Positions 51,001-62,612 of a DNA stretch of 64,000 nt are shown here, piece after piece. This stretch comes from Caenorhabditis elegans (taxonomy: Eukaryota > Nematoda > Chromadorea > Rhabditida > Rhabditidae). The translations under genes and the position numbers were made by a program. The stretch is from contig NC_003280.10 in the NCBI RefSeq assembly GCF_000002985.6, positions 10,040,501 through 10,104,500 of the forward strand, read 5' to 3'. Numbering within the stretch: the stretch's first letter is position 1; every line of letters starts with the position of its first letter. The notes below the pieces were generated by a model, which saw only the letters and a list, made by a program, of their open reading frames with translations, made no database searches and was not told the DNA's origin.

Positions 51001-51846
51001 TTTTCAATTTTAGATTTCAGTTCGACAAGGCGAGCGAAGAAATTGGATTTGAGATTGAAAATTGAAAATTGGGATTTGAAGAAAATCTGAAATTAAAAGT
51101 TGGATTCAACCAACCTTGTTTAATTTCATCGTTTCCATTTCAGTTTTAATTTTGAAATTGAAAAATTGGTTGAAGATAGACAAGTCAGAAGTTGGCTGGA
51201 GAGCTCAAAAAAGAGCACGAACTAATAAAAAATGCGAGGGATGAGAGTGCGAAGAAATAATATTATAATAAAAGTTTCTTCTTCATTCTAATTCGGTTTT
51301 AGTTCAGCTTTCGCAAAAAAAAAGTTTTTAGTTTGATGAAAATTGAAAATTAAATTGAATAATTGCAAACTCAACCGGAACACTTTTTTAATTTTCAATT
51401 TTCAATTCTCCAAACGGAGAGGGAGCTTAAACTTTCAAAGCTCACGATTTAATGAAATTAAATGTACGAAATGAAAGAAAATCCATTTATTTTCAGGGAT
51501 GCCAATGTTTTGGCGACGATGGGCGGTGGTGGCCGCGTTTTTCCATTTTTTTTCAGTTTTCCAGAAAACAATTTCCGATTGTTTTTTTTCGAAAACAGTT
51601 TGTATCAAATGAATTGTTTGCGACGTATCAAATTTCGAAAAGCTGCTGAATAAATGGAGACAATATGGGGGTGAATTGAAAGTGTCCAGTTTTAGTTGGA
51701 GGATTTTGAAAAACAATTCAAATTTACATATTTAGGAAATGATTGAATTTTTATAGAAGTTTTCGGTTCAGGTAGGTTTTAAATGTAGATTTTAAAAGTT
51801 GAGTATTGAACTTTGAGGAAAGTATTCCAGCTCATTTTTACACTTC
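48066..51846. other. Gene desert, continued
   Basis: No coding gene could be supported. The overlapping frames at 50358-50876 on both strands look like a repeat fragment, with a small CACGG/CCGTG hairpin near 50550. A four- to five-unit CAT trinucleotide run lies near 49794-49808. Confidence 0.45.
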
Positions 51847-51916
51847 TGAATGAAACCTATGTTGTTTGAAAGAGGAGATGTTCTTTCAAATTACCAGTTT
51901 ACATAGGTTTCATTCA
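51847..51916. repeat. Inverted repeat, 16-bp perfect arms
   Basis: TGAATGAAACCTATGT at 51847-51862 is exactly inverted at 51901-51916. Inside these arms a second pair (TTTGAAAG/CTTTCAAA) also matches, so the 70-base unit can form a long stem with an interior loop. Transcribed, it would make a microRNA-precursor-sized hairpin. Confidence 0.8.
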
Positions 51917-54374
51917 AAAGTCTAAGTGTGTCTGGTTATTATAGTAAATTCGCAAGTTAGACTCAAGGATTGCACTAGAAAGACGGTTCGTCATATAATT
52001 AATTTTTAAAAAATATCTACAGTAATCTCAGAATTCCAGTTAACTGTTCTTCTTTGTGCAAAACAAAACTTTTTCGCCTCTACTCTCATCAAAAATGTAG
52101 AAGAATTCTTGTGTTTCGAAAAAAAGTGGGAGACGTTTTGCAAACACCATATGCCATCAACACCCATTCACCGCCAAAAACCCAAAATTTTGACACGTCT
52201 CTTTCCTTTTTTAATCGCCATGAATACTCTTGGTGTTGTTGAAAAAATGTGAAGAAGCTAAATGCATTTTTGAGTGTATCATCATCATCAAAACGTTTTT
52301 TTTGTTTTACTTTTTCCATCTTATTTTCTGAACACAATGAAGTGAAATGTCTGCTTCTTGACTTTTAGAACTGGAGCAATTATACGGTAGTTGAAAATAA
52401 AATGTGCACCTGGTTAGGGGAAATGTCGGAAGAAACCGATATGTTTTGTGAGTTATGCTGAAGCACTTACTCATTTTCGACTTGGCGCCAAGTGATAGAT
52501 ATTGCAATACCTGGAGATGCAGGTTGTAAGTTATTAATTCTCCGATTGTCAGGGAGTGATGAAAAAGCATATTCAAAACTATTCACGAGAGGGATCTTGA
52601 GCAGAAGACTAAAAATATTTTTACTGAAAGTTTAACAATTCCAAACGTTTATTCGAAGTTCAATTTTTCATAACATTCCTTTTTTTACAATTCTGTTCTG
52701 AACCATTGACTCTGGAAACGGTACTGATATAAATACCATCACATTGTGAAAGATCCTGGAGAAGTTTGCCGCTTTTGACTAACAAGTGTAAGATCTGGTC
52801 ACATGAATCTGTCAAGTTGGTCCAATAGTAATTGTCAGATCTATTTCAGACAAGAACAATCCACGCGAGCATGTCTGAAATGTATACAGTTTTTATGAGA
52901 TCCTGTGGAGTTTCTGATATCATTGAAATATTCCGCAAGAGAATATGAGACCACTCGAGCCGATCAGACTTTCAGTTATTGACGAAGAGAGCTACCAAGC
53001 GTTGAGTTTCGGTTACCGGATCCCTACAAAAATTTTATTCGAATATGTTCTAATTGCTTAAAGTTTTCTTTATTCGAAAATTATTCAATTTTTGAAGAAG
53101 ATGTTTGAAATAATGTTTTTGCAATTTTATTTTAAACTCACAAAAACTACAGTAACCCGTTCCTATCGCTAGTAGATAAATGTTTTTGAATTAGAACGAA
53201 AAATTCAATTTCCGGTTTTTTCGCGGTTTTCGTGAGAAAATAAGAAATGAAAGAGAAGGCAATAAATTCCAAAGGTCCAGATTCAATTTCGCCCGCGCGT
53301 TTTTTCTCTCAGTCTAATGAGCTTAACATATGTAAATGAGCTACGAAATTGATGGCTCTTCATGAGAATAGGCTTGGATTAGAAATTGAAGATTAGGTTT
53401 GTCTTGGAGGGGGACTCGAAAAACGGTCAACGGTTCACATTGATTTTTACTATTAAGCATCTATGTATGTGTAGTCATTTTGGTAAACCCATAACAGGCT
53501 TGGTGTACGGAAGTATGATGTCAAGGTATTAATTTGATAACTTGTCAAACTAGTTTAGTATGTATAAAATTTTCAATTTACTTTTATAAATTAAACAAAC
53601 AACGCAAAATACATCTGGATTGAAACAGTTTTCTGTCATGAAAAGCAAACATTTACAAAGGTTTACAATGCAACTACTAAATGTTTACGAAGATTTTATG
53701 AAAAACGTTAATCTTGAACGGATTTTGAATATTCTAGCCTTCAATTACTTTAGACATTTTACAGCAGATATCTTATACCAGTAAACTAATGACACTTTTC
53801 AAATTAATCATTCTAACTACGTTCGTAACTATTCCCATTTCATGTTTCACCTTTGTACTATGTTGTATGATTCAGCTGATAAGCTCCTCTCTAACTTTTG
53901 CTTTACCTCCTTCTCCTCCTCCTTATTTCCTTGACTATATGTCTCTCTTATCACATTTCTGCTCGTTGCTCTGGTTTCTTTAAATTTGGCTCCACTCACT
54001 TCAAATAAATTTTTGTCGTGTTTGTAAACATTTCCATATTTTTTGGTGGAGTTTTCAAATATCTCACTGTATTTAATTTCTTTATCTTGAAGCTCACAAA
54101 CCACCCTGTCTGTCTGTTTGTCTGTTTGTAGGTTTTCAGTGAAACAACATAACCAACTAACCACAAATACACATATTTACACATATAATATTCCTTTGCA
54201 ACTGGTTTTTCGGATATAATATAATTGGAATGGACTGTTGACTCTCTTCCCCTTCACCCTACCACCTTTTCTCTTTTATTTTCCCCTAACTTTTCCCCAT
54301 TTACCACAACAACTACGTCGGATTATGAAAACTAAAAGTGTTTCATTCAATTTAATATTGTTATTTTCAAAGTG
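51917..54374. other. Upstream region of lact-2
   Basis: No supported coding exon. The frames at 52054-52337 and 53789-54184 overlap on both strands and lack splice partners. CT-rich sequence at 54238-54300 just upstream of the lact-2 ATG is compatible with a worm promoter. Confidence 0.45.
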
Positions 54375-57300
54375 ATGGATGCGATGGAGGACAAGGGGGA
54401 GACCGAGGCGGAAAACGTTGTCAAACTGGAAACGGGTTCGTCACGGCGCCTGTTGATCTACGGAATCGCCAGGTGAGTCTCACTTTCACACGTTTTAGCG
54501 CTCCTTACCTTAAAAATTTACACATCGGTCGGTGGTCGTGACAAATTGTTCAGTTTTGATTTCAATCTTATGATGAGATGGTGAAGCTTGAAAATTAGAG
54601 ATTGAAGAATAAATCATCTACCAAGTTTTCTCAATTTTTACAGCTTATGTCCTGGTTCTTTTGATTTTATCCCAAAATTGTCAAATGGCAACAAATGTAT
54701 TGTTTATTTTTCTATTGAAAGTTTTGTAAATTAATCAAAATGAGCAGAGATACGAGCTGTCAAAGTAGAATAGCAAATTATTTCTTCGCCTGAAACATTG
54801 CTCCACATTCTTCTTTTTCTCAAATTTATGTTCACCAACTCGAACCCACACTTCACTTCTGTGCACTTTGCTGAAACATATAGCATAGTTAGAAGGACAT
54901 CGTTATCAGTAAAATCACATCAGCTGATAACAAAGAAATTACCAATATGTCAATCATCTATCGGCTTCTTTTCTTTTTTGTTAATAATTTAGTGGTTGAA
55001 ACTATATGTTGGTTGTATTATAGGAATGGGTGAACTGTGAAAATTGAGGTATGAAGAAGCATTTTGAATTTTTAGAGGCTCAACCATGATTTAGATCTTC
55101 TGCAAAAGCCCATCATATTCTATGAATTTGAAAATTTCCAAAACTTTGAATAAAACTTCCCAAATTTCCAAACCATTCTACAGTGTTTTATCATGAATCT
55201 TGACTATATTGGATTATAATAACTGTTTTTGCCGAAATCCCTATCGAATCTATTTCACTGTCATTATCCCTAAATAATTCCTTCAAAACTTCCTTACCCC
55301 TATTCAAAAAAAGAAATTAAAATCAGATGTTTTCTAATTTCTACCCATCATAAACGCACTAAAATTGAAGATATGATTAGTTGACTGAAGATTGACTAAT
55401 TGGTCAACAATACATTTCATTTGGCCTTCGTCGTTTATTTCTTGTTTCCAGTCTCTTTTGCAATGTATTGTTCTACTTCTTTCTTCTCTCTGAAATTGTG
55501 AAAACATAAAATAAAATTCACCACAATAGCCATTCAACCTCCTTCTGCCCGTGTCAAATATCTAGAACATAATGACCTCGAGAAACTAGTCACCGGCTTC
55601 TTCCTCTCTCACGCACTTTTCCAGTATATACAAATATTTACAGTATTCTCGCAGTTTCCGGGGCGTGGCTTGTCGTGGCAACCACCGTCGACAGTCTTGC
55701 GTGCTTCATTGAAGGCGAAATGCATCTCGACAACTTGGTTGGACATGTGGCACCTGGCTACGAGAAGGTGGAAAAAGTTTTCAGGTGAGTACTGTTTTGA
55801 ACTTAAGAATTCTGCTACGTCTATTCGAAGGCAATGTAGGTAATCTCCAAGGTGAACTTCTTGGTAACACTGACGTGTAGGCAGGTAGGCATGTAGGCAG
55901 GCAACTTAGAGCCACCAAAATAGTTCTGCAAAAATTGTCAATTTTTCTGCCAACTTTTTGGTATCTACAAGTAAGTATTAATTGTAGAGGTATAGAAAAA
56001 TGTTTTAATGATTTTGAGATTTGTTATATCTTTCCAGAAAAATAAACATTATTTTTTAAATCACTAAAATATTTGTTCTATATTTCTGCATATTTGGTGA
56101 TATTTTTAGATACTTTCTAAAAATTTTCAGCGCACCTTTGGACTCGACTCCATGAATTTCATAGAATCCAATTTTTGTGACTGATCTCTAGAAGCGTCTT
56201 TTAGAAACATTTCCCTATGACTATAAACTACACTTTCTTCCTGACAAGGTCATACATCTCACTCTCTTTTCCACCAAATTATCCTCCACCATCTTGCGTC
56301 TTTTTTGCAAAGAAAGTGAGAAGCAAAGTGAACAGTGTAAACAAAAAGCTATTCATTCACAATTCAATTCAAAAACCAATTCTTCTTCAATTCAATGCCA
56401 CCCTTCTTTCGATTTCAGACGAAACTTTGCCGATGGTTGGGAACGTGAGGGTGCGTCGATTACCGTATACCACAAGGATCGGGTGATTGTGGATCTTCAA
56501 GGCGGGTATGCGGACAAGGCGTCGGGCAGGAAATGGACCCCTGACACGAGAACAGTCGTGTTCAGTACAACGAAAGCTGTTGGAGCAGTCTGTGTGGCAA
56601 TGTTGGTTGATCGAGGTCACATCAGTTATGATGACAAGATGAGCAAGATCTGGCCAGAGTTTGCACAAAATGGGAAGGAGAATATCACAATCGATTGGTT
56701 AATGTCACACAGAGTATGTTTAATCTTTTTGGTTTCTAAATCTAACTCGAGGTCCAAAAAATTCTTAGGCAGCGCTGCCTAAGAATTGCCGGCATCAATA
56801 ATTAGAAACGTTTGAAGTTAAGGTTTTGCCGCTAATGCCTAACGAGACCCAGCTTTTGGGAGAGGAGCGTTATAATTTAGCCTTGGAGCGCAATTCCACC
56901 TCGATTTAAAACATGCATTTTTCTGCGTCTCCATAATATATGGAAAACTGTGAGCTCACTCCAAAGGAACTCATTTTTTAAAAGCTCTTTTCTAGTGGAA
57001 ACGAGACAATAGGTGCTAAATTTTCAATTGTAAATCCTGGTTTTCTCTGTGCACTTTAAAATTCGAAACTTTATCAACTACATTTTCAATATGAAACGAA
57101 AAAATTTGTTAAATTTGGAGCCTGTAGCGGTTACTGTAACTGAGATCGTGGCGAGACCCAATGGGAAAAAGGCGGCGCCAGAAAATCGCAATGCAATAAT
57201 AAATTATAAAAATTCGCATGCTGAATCACATTCAAGTAAATTCTTAATTCCAGGCAGGTCTTGCTGCACTCGATATGCCAATAACCATCGAAGACGCCAA

Positions 57301-58189
57301 CGATTTCGAGAAAATGAGTGAAGTCATCGCATCACAAAAACCAAACTGGGAACCTGGAACTAAATCTGGATATCATGCAATTACTTACGGATGGATCGTT
57401 GATCAAATCGTTCGACGCTCCGATCCGAAAGGTCGATCAGTTGGACGATTCTTCAAAGAAGAAGTCGCCGATGTTCACGGAATCGACTTTCATATTGGAT
57501 TACCGCCAAGCGAAGAGCATACCGTATCCCGTCTTTCAATGCCGTCCACACTTCATCTCGTTCGGGAGATTGTTCATGATCCACGTGTTCTGATTGTACT
57601 TGCAGTTTTTAATCTTCGACCACCAAATTCTATTGCAAGAAAGATTGCTGCAAATCCAACGTGGTTCAAGTTGGAACAGGATGTGAACACCTTTAATAAT
57701 CCAACTCTACATGCTATGGAGCAAGTCGCTGCTCTTGGTATTACAAAGTCAAGAGATTTAGCTAGACTTTTCTCACTCGTACAACAAGGAAAACTGTTCT
57801 CTACTGAACTTCTAGAAAAGTTCCGTGCCCCCCAAGTTCAGGGGATTGATGAAGTTGTCATGACTCCTCTACCAAAAGGACATGGTTTCCTATACGAGAG
57901 ACATCCAATGGGAGGGGTGAGCATCGTTTTAATAAATATAATAATAAATCAATTATTTTTTCAGAAAAAGTGGCTTGTTGGACATCCTGGTTACGGTGGC
58001 AGCACAGTAATGATGGATTTGGAAGATGGGATCACGATTGCCTACGTCTCGAATGGATTGAAAACTGGAATGGGAGAGCTTACGAGAACATACAGACATC
58101 TTCGAGATTCTGTATTTGAGTGCTTGGAGAAACAGAAGACTGGTCAAAGTGTGATGATCGAGGAAGCAGTTCAAGCAGTTGCCGCATAA
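54375..58189 (+). CDS. lact-2: Serine beta-lactamase-like protein LACT-2
   Basis: Five exons (54375-54472, 55644-55784, 56419-56713, 57254-57916, 57965-58189) join in phase to 473 residues. Residues 26-54 (LLIYGI, then [15 protein letters not shown]) are a single hydrophobic anchor, after which the enzyme-like domain starts ([13 protein letters not shown]). The SxxK motif is STTK at 129-132 (Ser nucleophile, Lys base). The second motif is Tyr-His-Ala at 218-220 where bacterial enzymes have Tyr-x-Asn. The third is HPGYGG at 406-411 in place of KTG. This pattern fits the class C beta-lactamase/esterase-like LACTB family; the natural substrate is unknown. The 540-base intron 3 contains a 28-bp palindrome. 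Two AATAAA signals (58413, 58470) follow the stop. The symbol comes from the pas-7/puf-12 neighbourhood. Confidence 0.92.
55868..55905 (+). repeat. GTAGGCAGG repeat cluster in lact-2 intron 2
   Basis: Three GTAGGCA units (GTAGGCAGGTAGGCATGTAG, then GCAGGCAAC) lie in tandem with small spacers. The vocabulary is shared with repeats at 14528-14620 and 41410-41575. Confidence 0.55.
56760..56787. repeat. 28-bp perfect palindrome in lact-2 intron 3
   Basis: AATTCTTAGGCAGC and its exact reverse complement abut with no spacer. The following 400 bases (GAGACCC and GGCGGCGCC patches) differ in texture from neighbouring introns and look like a degraded repeat element. Confidence 0.85.
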
Positions 58190-58412
58190 CTTAAAAAATT
58201 GTTGTTATCCTTGTTTGTACATAGCGCCATAATTTGGGACGGGTCTACTGCCCCCAGCGAATTGTGCATAAACATGTTTCTGGTTTGTCTGAATTTGTAT
58301 TGAGAAAAATGGGTAATACCGGGAAACCGAAAAATAATGAACAGAAAAAGTTAAAAAAAAACATCCGGGTGCAAAAAGTTCTTCTTGAAGTCGGTGAGTC
58401 GGTTTGAAGTAC

Positions 58413-58475
58413 AATAAAATGACTCGCCGAGCGCAAGAAGTTTACCAGGGCAGAAAGAAGAGAGCTGATAATAAA
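58413..58475 (+). terminator. Candidate poly(A) signals of lact-2
   Basis: AATAAA occurs at 58413-58418 and 58470-58475, some 225-285 bases after the lact-2 stop. The convergent pas-7 gene stops at 58507, so the two 3'UTRs are very close or overlap. Confidence 0.45.
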
Positions 58476-58506
58476 TTAAAAATGTGAATAAATACACGAG
58501 AATGAT

Positions 58507-59353
58507 TCAATCGTCCATGTCGTCCTCGTCAAGCTTGGCAATAGCCCATTCCTCGGCAGCAGTGACAACCTCGCTTGGAACTTCTTCGTACTTTCCGTTC
58601 GTCTGCTCACCGACCCATCCCATTTCGATTTGAACGTTTTTATCCTTGTTCTCGTCACGCACCACCATAATGATTCGAGCAGCTTCCTTCACGAGTTGAT
58701 TCACATCCAGCTCCTCGATCTTCAGCTTCTCAATCTCAGCTTTTGCGGCTTGGCGATGTTTTCCGACAGCCCATGCCTTGTATTCATAGTTTAGACCTGA
58801 TGGCTCCACAAGGAAAAGACGTCCTCCAGTTTGTTTGTTCCATGACATGAAGAAGGCTCCTGCTCCAAACGGACGACTAATGCCGAGAGTGTGAATGTGA
58901 ATGTACTCAGCAACTGAGTTAGCAATATTCTGAATCGGCATTGGCTCACGGTAGTCTTTGAGCCACTTCATTGCTTCTCCGTAAGCATAGTTCTTCAGAG
59001 CGAAACCATCTGGATAGTTTCCAGCAACTGCGACACCAACATTGTCGTTCACGTTAAACATTCTTGGATTAGCGTTCTGAAAATTATAGATAAAATCTTG
59101 AAAATCTCTTAAATTACTCACATCAGTGTAAAGTTTGGAAGAGATCAGCTTGTCAGCAACGACCACAACTCCGTTCTTGCCACGAATTGCAATCATTGTT
59201 CCTGCATTGTCGACAGCCTTTTGAGCGTACTCGACTGAAAACGAGATTATGAGTATTTTGAACAAAGCAAAATCGAAACAAACCTTGGAAAATTCTGCCA
59301 TCAGGAGAAAAAGTAGAGGCGGCGAGATCGTAGCCGGTACCGATTGAACTCAT
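58507..59353 (-). CDS. pas-7: 20S proteasome alpha-type-3 subunit
   Basis: Three exons (59353-59284, 59234-59122, 59076-58507) join in phase to 250 residues, close to the length of human PSMA3. The N-terminus carries the alpha-subunit signature [16 protein letters not shown] and VEYAQKAV. It is followed by [18 protein letters not shown], lacking the catalytic Thr1 of beta subunits as expected. [12 protein letters not shown] and [20 protein letters not shown] are further alpha-3 features. The C-terminus is acidic (DEDDMDD), as in alpha-3 orthologues. It is part of the outer ring of the 20S core particle, acting in nucleus and cytosol. It diverges from puf-12 and converges with lact-2. Confidence 0.96.
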
Positions 59354-59828
59354 TCTGCAAAATAAAAACTATGTTAACACATATATGATTGCAACTGGTA
59401 CGTGTTTTATTTCTGCGGAAATCAGAAGAACCGTTAAAATTTAATATTTAATAATTCGTTTATTTGAATGCGTTAAAAATAGTAGAATTATTGCGAAAAT
59501 AAAAGCTGATAATCTGAAAATGGCAGCTAAATGGAAATAAAATTTCAAATGATGATTTTCCAATGTCGATTTACGGGAGAGACGAACATTGCGGCAGGTC
59601 TCGCAACGACGAAGAAGAGAGTGTGTAAATTGAGAGACGTCAGAAGACAACATGCGCCTTTAACATTTTCTTTTCATTTTTCTTTACTTTTTCGTAACTT
59701 TTTGTTACTATTTTGAAGCTGTGCAATTTGTTTCCAAAGTAAAAATCGCTTAAACCTCACATAAAATTGTCTTGTGTTTATTACTCCTTTTAATATGCGT
59801 GTCTTTCAGAGAAATCTCGCGGGTAAAA
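59354..59828. promoter_or_regulatory. Shared divergent promoter region of pas-7 and puf-12
   Basis: 475 bp separate the two start codons. The centre (59570-59660) has GC-richer sequence with ACGGGAGAGACGAAC, GCGGCAGGTCTCGCAACGAC and GAGAGACGTC, unlike the AT-rich flanks. A short T-rich stretch at 59660-59715 points toward puf-12. Bidirectional promoter use is inferred from geometry. The small open frame at 59531-59716 is not supported as a gene. Confidence 0.55.
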
Positions 59829-62371
59829 ATGGTGAAACTCGACGACAAAAATAAAAAATTCAAAGGGAAGAAGAAGGTTAAAAATGTGTTGGAGAAAAAG
59901 GCAAAAGGATTAAAACTCAACAAAGTAGACAGAAAGCGAATTGTTAAGGTTTGTTAAATTACTTCATTTTGTAAATAATTTTTTGTGAAATATTTCAGAT
60001 TGAAGAAAAAGCAGCGTTAAAAAGCAAAGTAGACAAAGCTGTGAAGGACGAGTTGGAAAGGTTGAAAAAGTCATCTTCAACATCAGTTTTTGATAATGAT
60101 GGGACTCGTGACTCTTTGTGCTCGGAGTCTTCGTTCGGAAGCCAGCCAGCACCGAAAAAGAAATCGAAAAAAGTGCTTTTCTCAGGAGAACTTGAACATG
60201 TTAAGGTTTTCGATAAGCGAGTTCAGGATCTTCAAATCAAACCATCAGAGGCATCTCCAGGAAGAGGAATTCTCAGATCCCCTCTTGATAAGAAGGTTAA
60301 GGTTTGTTAATTCAATATATCGTCTTTTACACAATTGTTTTTTTTCAGAAACTTGCCAAAGTGAAGACTGTCAAAGTTGCTCAGGAAGAAGAAGAAGAGC
60401 ATTCCGCTCCCCCAAAGAAAAAAGTGAAGGTTAATGCAGAGAAAGCCGTTGCTTCTGAGCCAGCAGACGATGAAAATTTGGAATCTGTCGACGAACAAGC
60501 AGGTGGAGATGAATCTCATATTGACATTCCAACTCTAAAGAGAAAGAGAGTAGCTATTCAAGTCACAAAGTCTGTTAAAGAACAATTGCTGAATATGCCG
60601 AGAAAAGAAAGAAAAGCATTTTTGAAGGAGTTGAAATTGAAGAGAAAACCTGAAGGAGCTCGTGCTCAAAAATGCAAGGAACTTTGGGAAAAGATCAGAA
60701 TGGGAAAGACGCCAAAAGCTGAAAAGGATACTGCGGTTCACGAGTTGTATGGTCTTGTAAAAGGACACGCTGCCAAGCTGATCTATGCTCACGACACCAG
60801 CAGAGTTATCGAATGTCTTGTTGCCACTGAAAGAGAAGGAATCATTAACAACTGTAAGTTTTTTGAAGGTTCCCATGAATAATTACGAGAACATAATTAT
60901 TGCAGTGTTCAACGAATTAACCCCAGAAATAGTGAGGATGTCAAAGAACGTCTATTCCAAATTTTTCGTCAAGAAAATGTTGAAGAATGGAACTAAAGAA
61001 CAACGTGATATTATCATTAATGCATTCCGCGGACATGCTCCAACCCTGCTCAGAATCAAACATGCTGCCGAAGTTCTTGAATATGCTTACAATGACTTCG
61101 CTAATGCCCATCAGCGTTACAACATCATTACTGAATTTTATGGAAAAGAATTCATTTTGTTCAGAGTAAACAACATTCAATTAAGCTCTAAAAATAGTTT
61201 GTTGATTTCAGGAAGACAATATCAGATCTCTGACGGAGATTCTCGCTGAAAAGCCGGAAAAGAAGGTTGTGATTTTGAAGCATTTGGACGAGGTTATTGG
61301 AGCAGTGAATGAAAAAGAAACTTTGCGACTTTCAATTCTGCACAAACTTATGCTCGACTTTTTCGATAATTGCGACGAGGAAAAGAAAATCAATCTCCTT
61401 GATTCACTGAAAGATAAAATTCCCGAGTTCATTCATACTCCAGATGGTGCCAAATTGGCTATTAAACTCATTTGGTTTGCTCCAGTCAAGGAAAGAAAAT
61501 TGATCGTCAAGAATTTCAAGGATTTGTCAGTAAAAGCCGCAATGGAACATTACGGACATCGTGTTCTTCTTGCACTTTTTGATACTGTCGACGATACTGT
61601 TCTTCTCAATAAGGTTATTGTCTCCGAGTTGGCAAATGAAATGAAGAAGTTGATCGAAGATGATTGGGGAGAGAAAGTTATCCACTATTTGGTGCATCCA
61701 AGAGATGGAAGAGGAATCGACAAAAGAGAAATTACATTCCTTGCCGAAGGTGATAGCAATCCACACTCGAAGAAAACTCAAAAGGATAGATATGGACAGT
61801 TGTACGCCGGTATTACCGAGAACTTGTATCCTTATTTGGCTGCTAACTTCGAAGAGCTTGTTTTCGAGGCCAACAAGTCAAAATTCGTGGCTGCATGTCT
61901 CGAAACCACCTGTAAGTTTAAAAGTTGCACAATTATAAAGAATTCGAGTTTTTTTCAGCAAGCTTCGATTTGTTCGATCGACAAGTCCCAGCAGAAGCTC
62001 GCAAGAGTTGCAACCAAGCGATCGTTGAATTGGCGAAGAAGGACTTTGTACCAATGGACCAGGAAGGCTTCCACATTATTGAACACCAATCGGGCAATTT
62101 CATTCTCATGGCAGTCATGCGCTGTGATGCCGCTCTACAAGAAGATGAACGTTTGTCAGTTGCATTGGCAGAAGGACTTACGAGCAAGCAGCTTGGCTCG
62201 TGGGTGACTTGCAATCGCGGTTGCCATGTTCTCTTGAAAATGCTTCAAGTTGGAGGACCGAAAGTTATTGAAAAATTGAAGGCTTCGATCAGCAGAAAAC
62301 ACTTGGATGGCTATAACTCAAAAGGAGCAAATCTTCTGAAGGCACAGCTCGACGGAAATGTCAAGAAGTGA
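59829..62371 (+). CDS. puf-12: Nucleolar PUF protein, PUM3/Puf6 type
   Basis: Six exons (59829-59948, 59999-60301, 60349-60853, 60906-61165, 61212-61911, 61959-62371) join in phase to 766 residues. The start MVKLDDKNKKFKGKKKVKN opens a very Lys-rich N-terminal region with nuclear/nucleolar localisation character, followed by acidic patches (QEEEEEHSAPPKKK). From about residue 230 come degenerate PUF/Pumilio repeats. The RKAFLKELKLKRK and LYGLVKGHAAKLIYAHDTSRVIECL stretches are followed by repeats such as YSKFFVKKML, HAAEVLEYAYNDF, GAKLAIKLIWFAP, WGEKVIHYLVHPRD and GCHVLLKMLQ. This matches the PUM3/Puf6/CPL architecture, which binds structured nucleic acid and acts in ribosome biogenesis (family knowledge) and does not give sequence-specific 3'UTR control. 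Divergent from pas-7. Confidence 0.94.
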
Positions 62372-62612
62372 GAATGCAAGGTATACGAATTAATTTTTGT
62401 TGATTTTATTTGTTTTGAGGGATTCGTCCTATACATCTCTAAATACCACACCTTTTTATTGTTCTCGTTATTTTGTTGTTGACTTTTTTTTTATTACTTT
62501 TTGCATCTCGTTAATTTTTTGAAACACCGTACGGTAATAAAAAGGAAAAATATAAAAAAAACGTTGTAAAAACACAGAATTGAGATCATAATAACAGTGT
62601 GCAATTATAATT
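62372..62612. other. Convergent 3' flanks of puf-12 and the right-edge gene
   Basis: Only 241 bp separate the two stop codons. AATAAA at 62536-62541 is a candidate poly(A) signal for puf-12. Minus-strand AATAAA copies (read as TTTATT at 62405-62410 and 62455-62460) suit the opposite gene. The two 3'UTRs are therefore likely to overlap. Confidence 0.5.
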
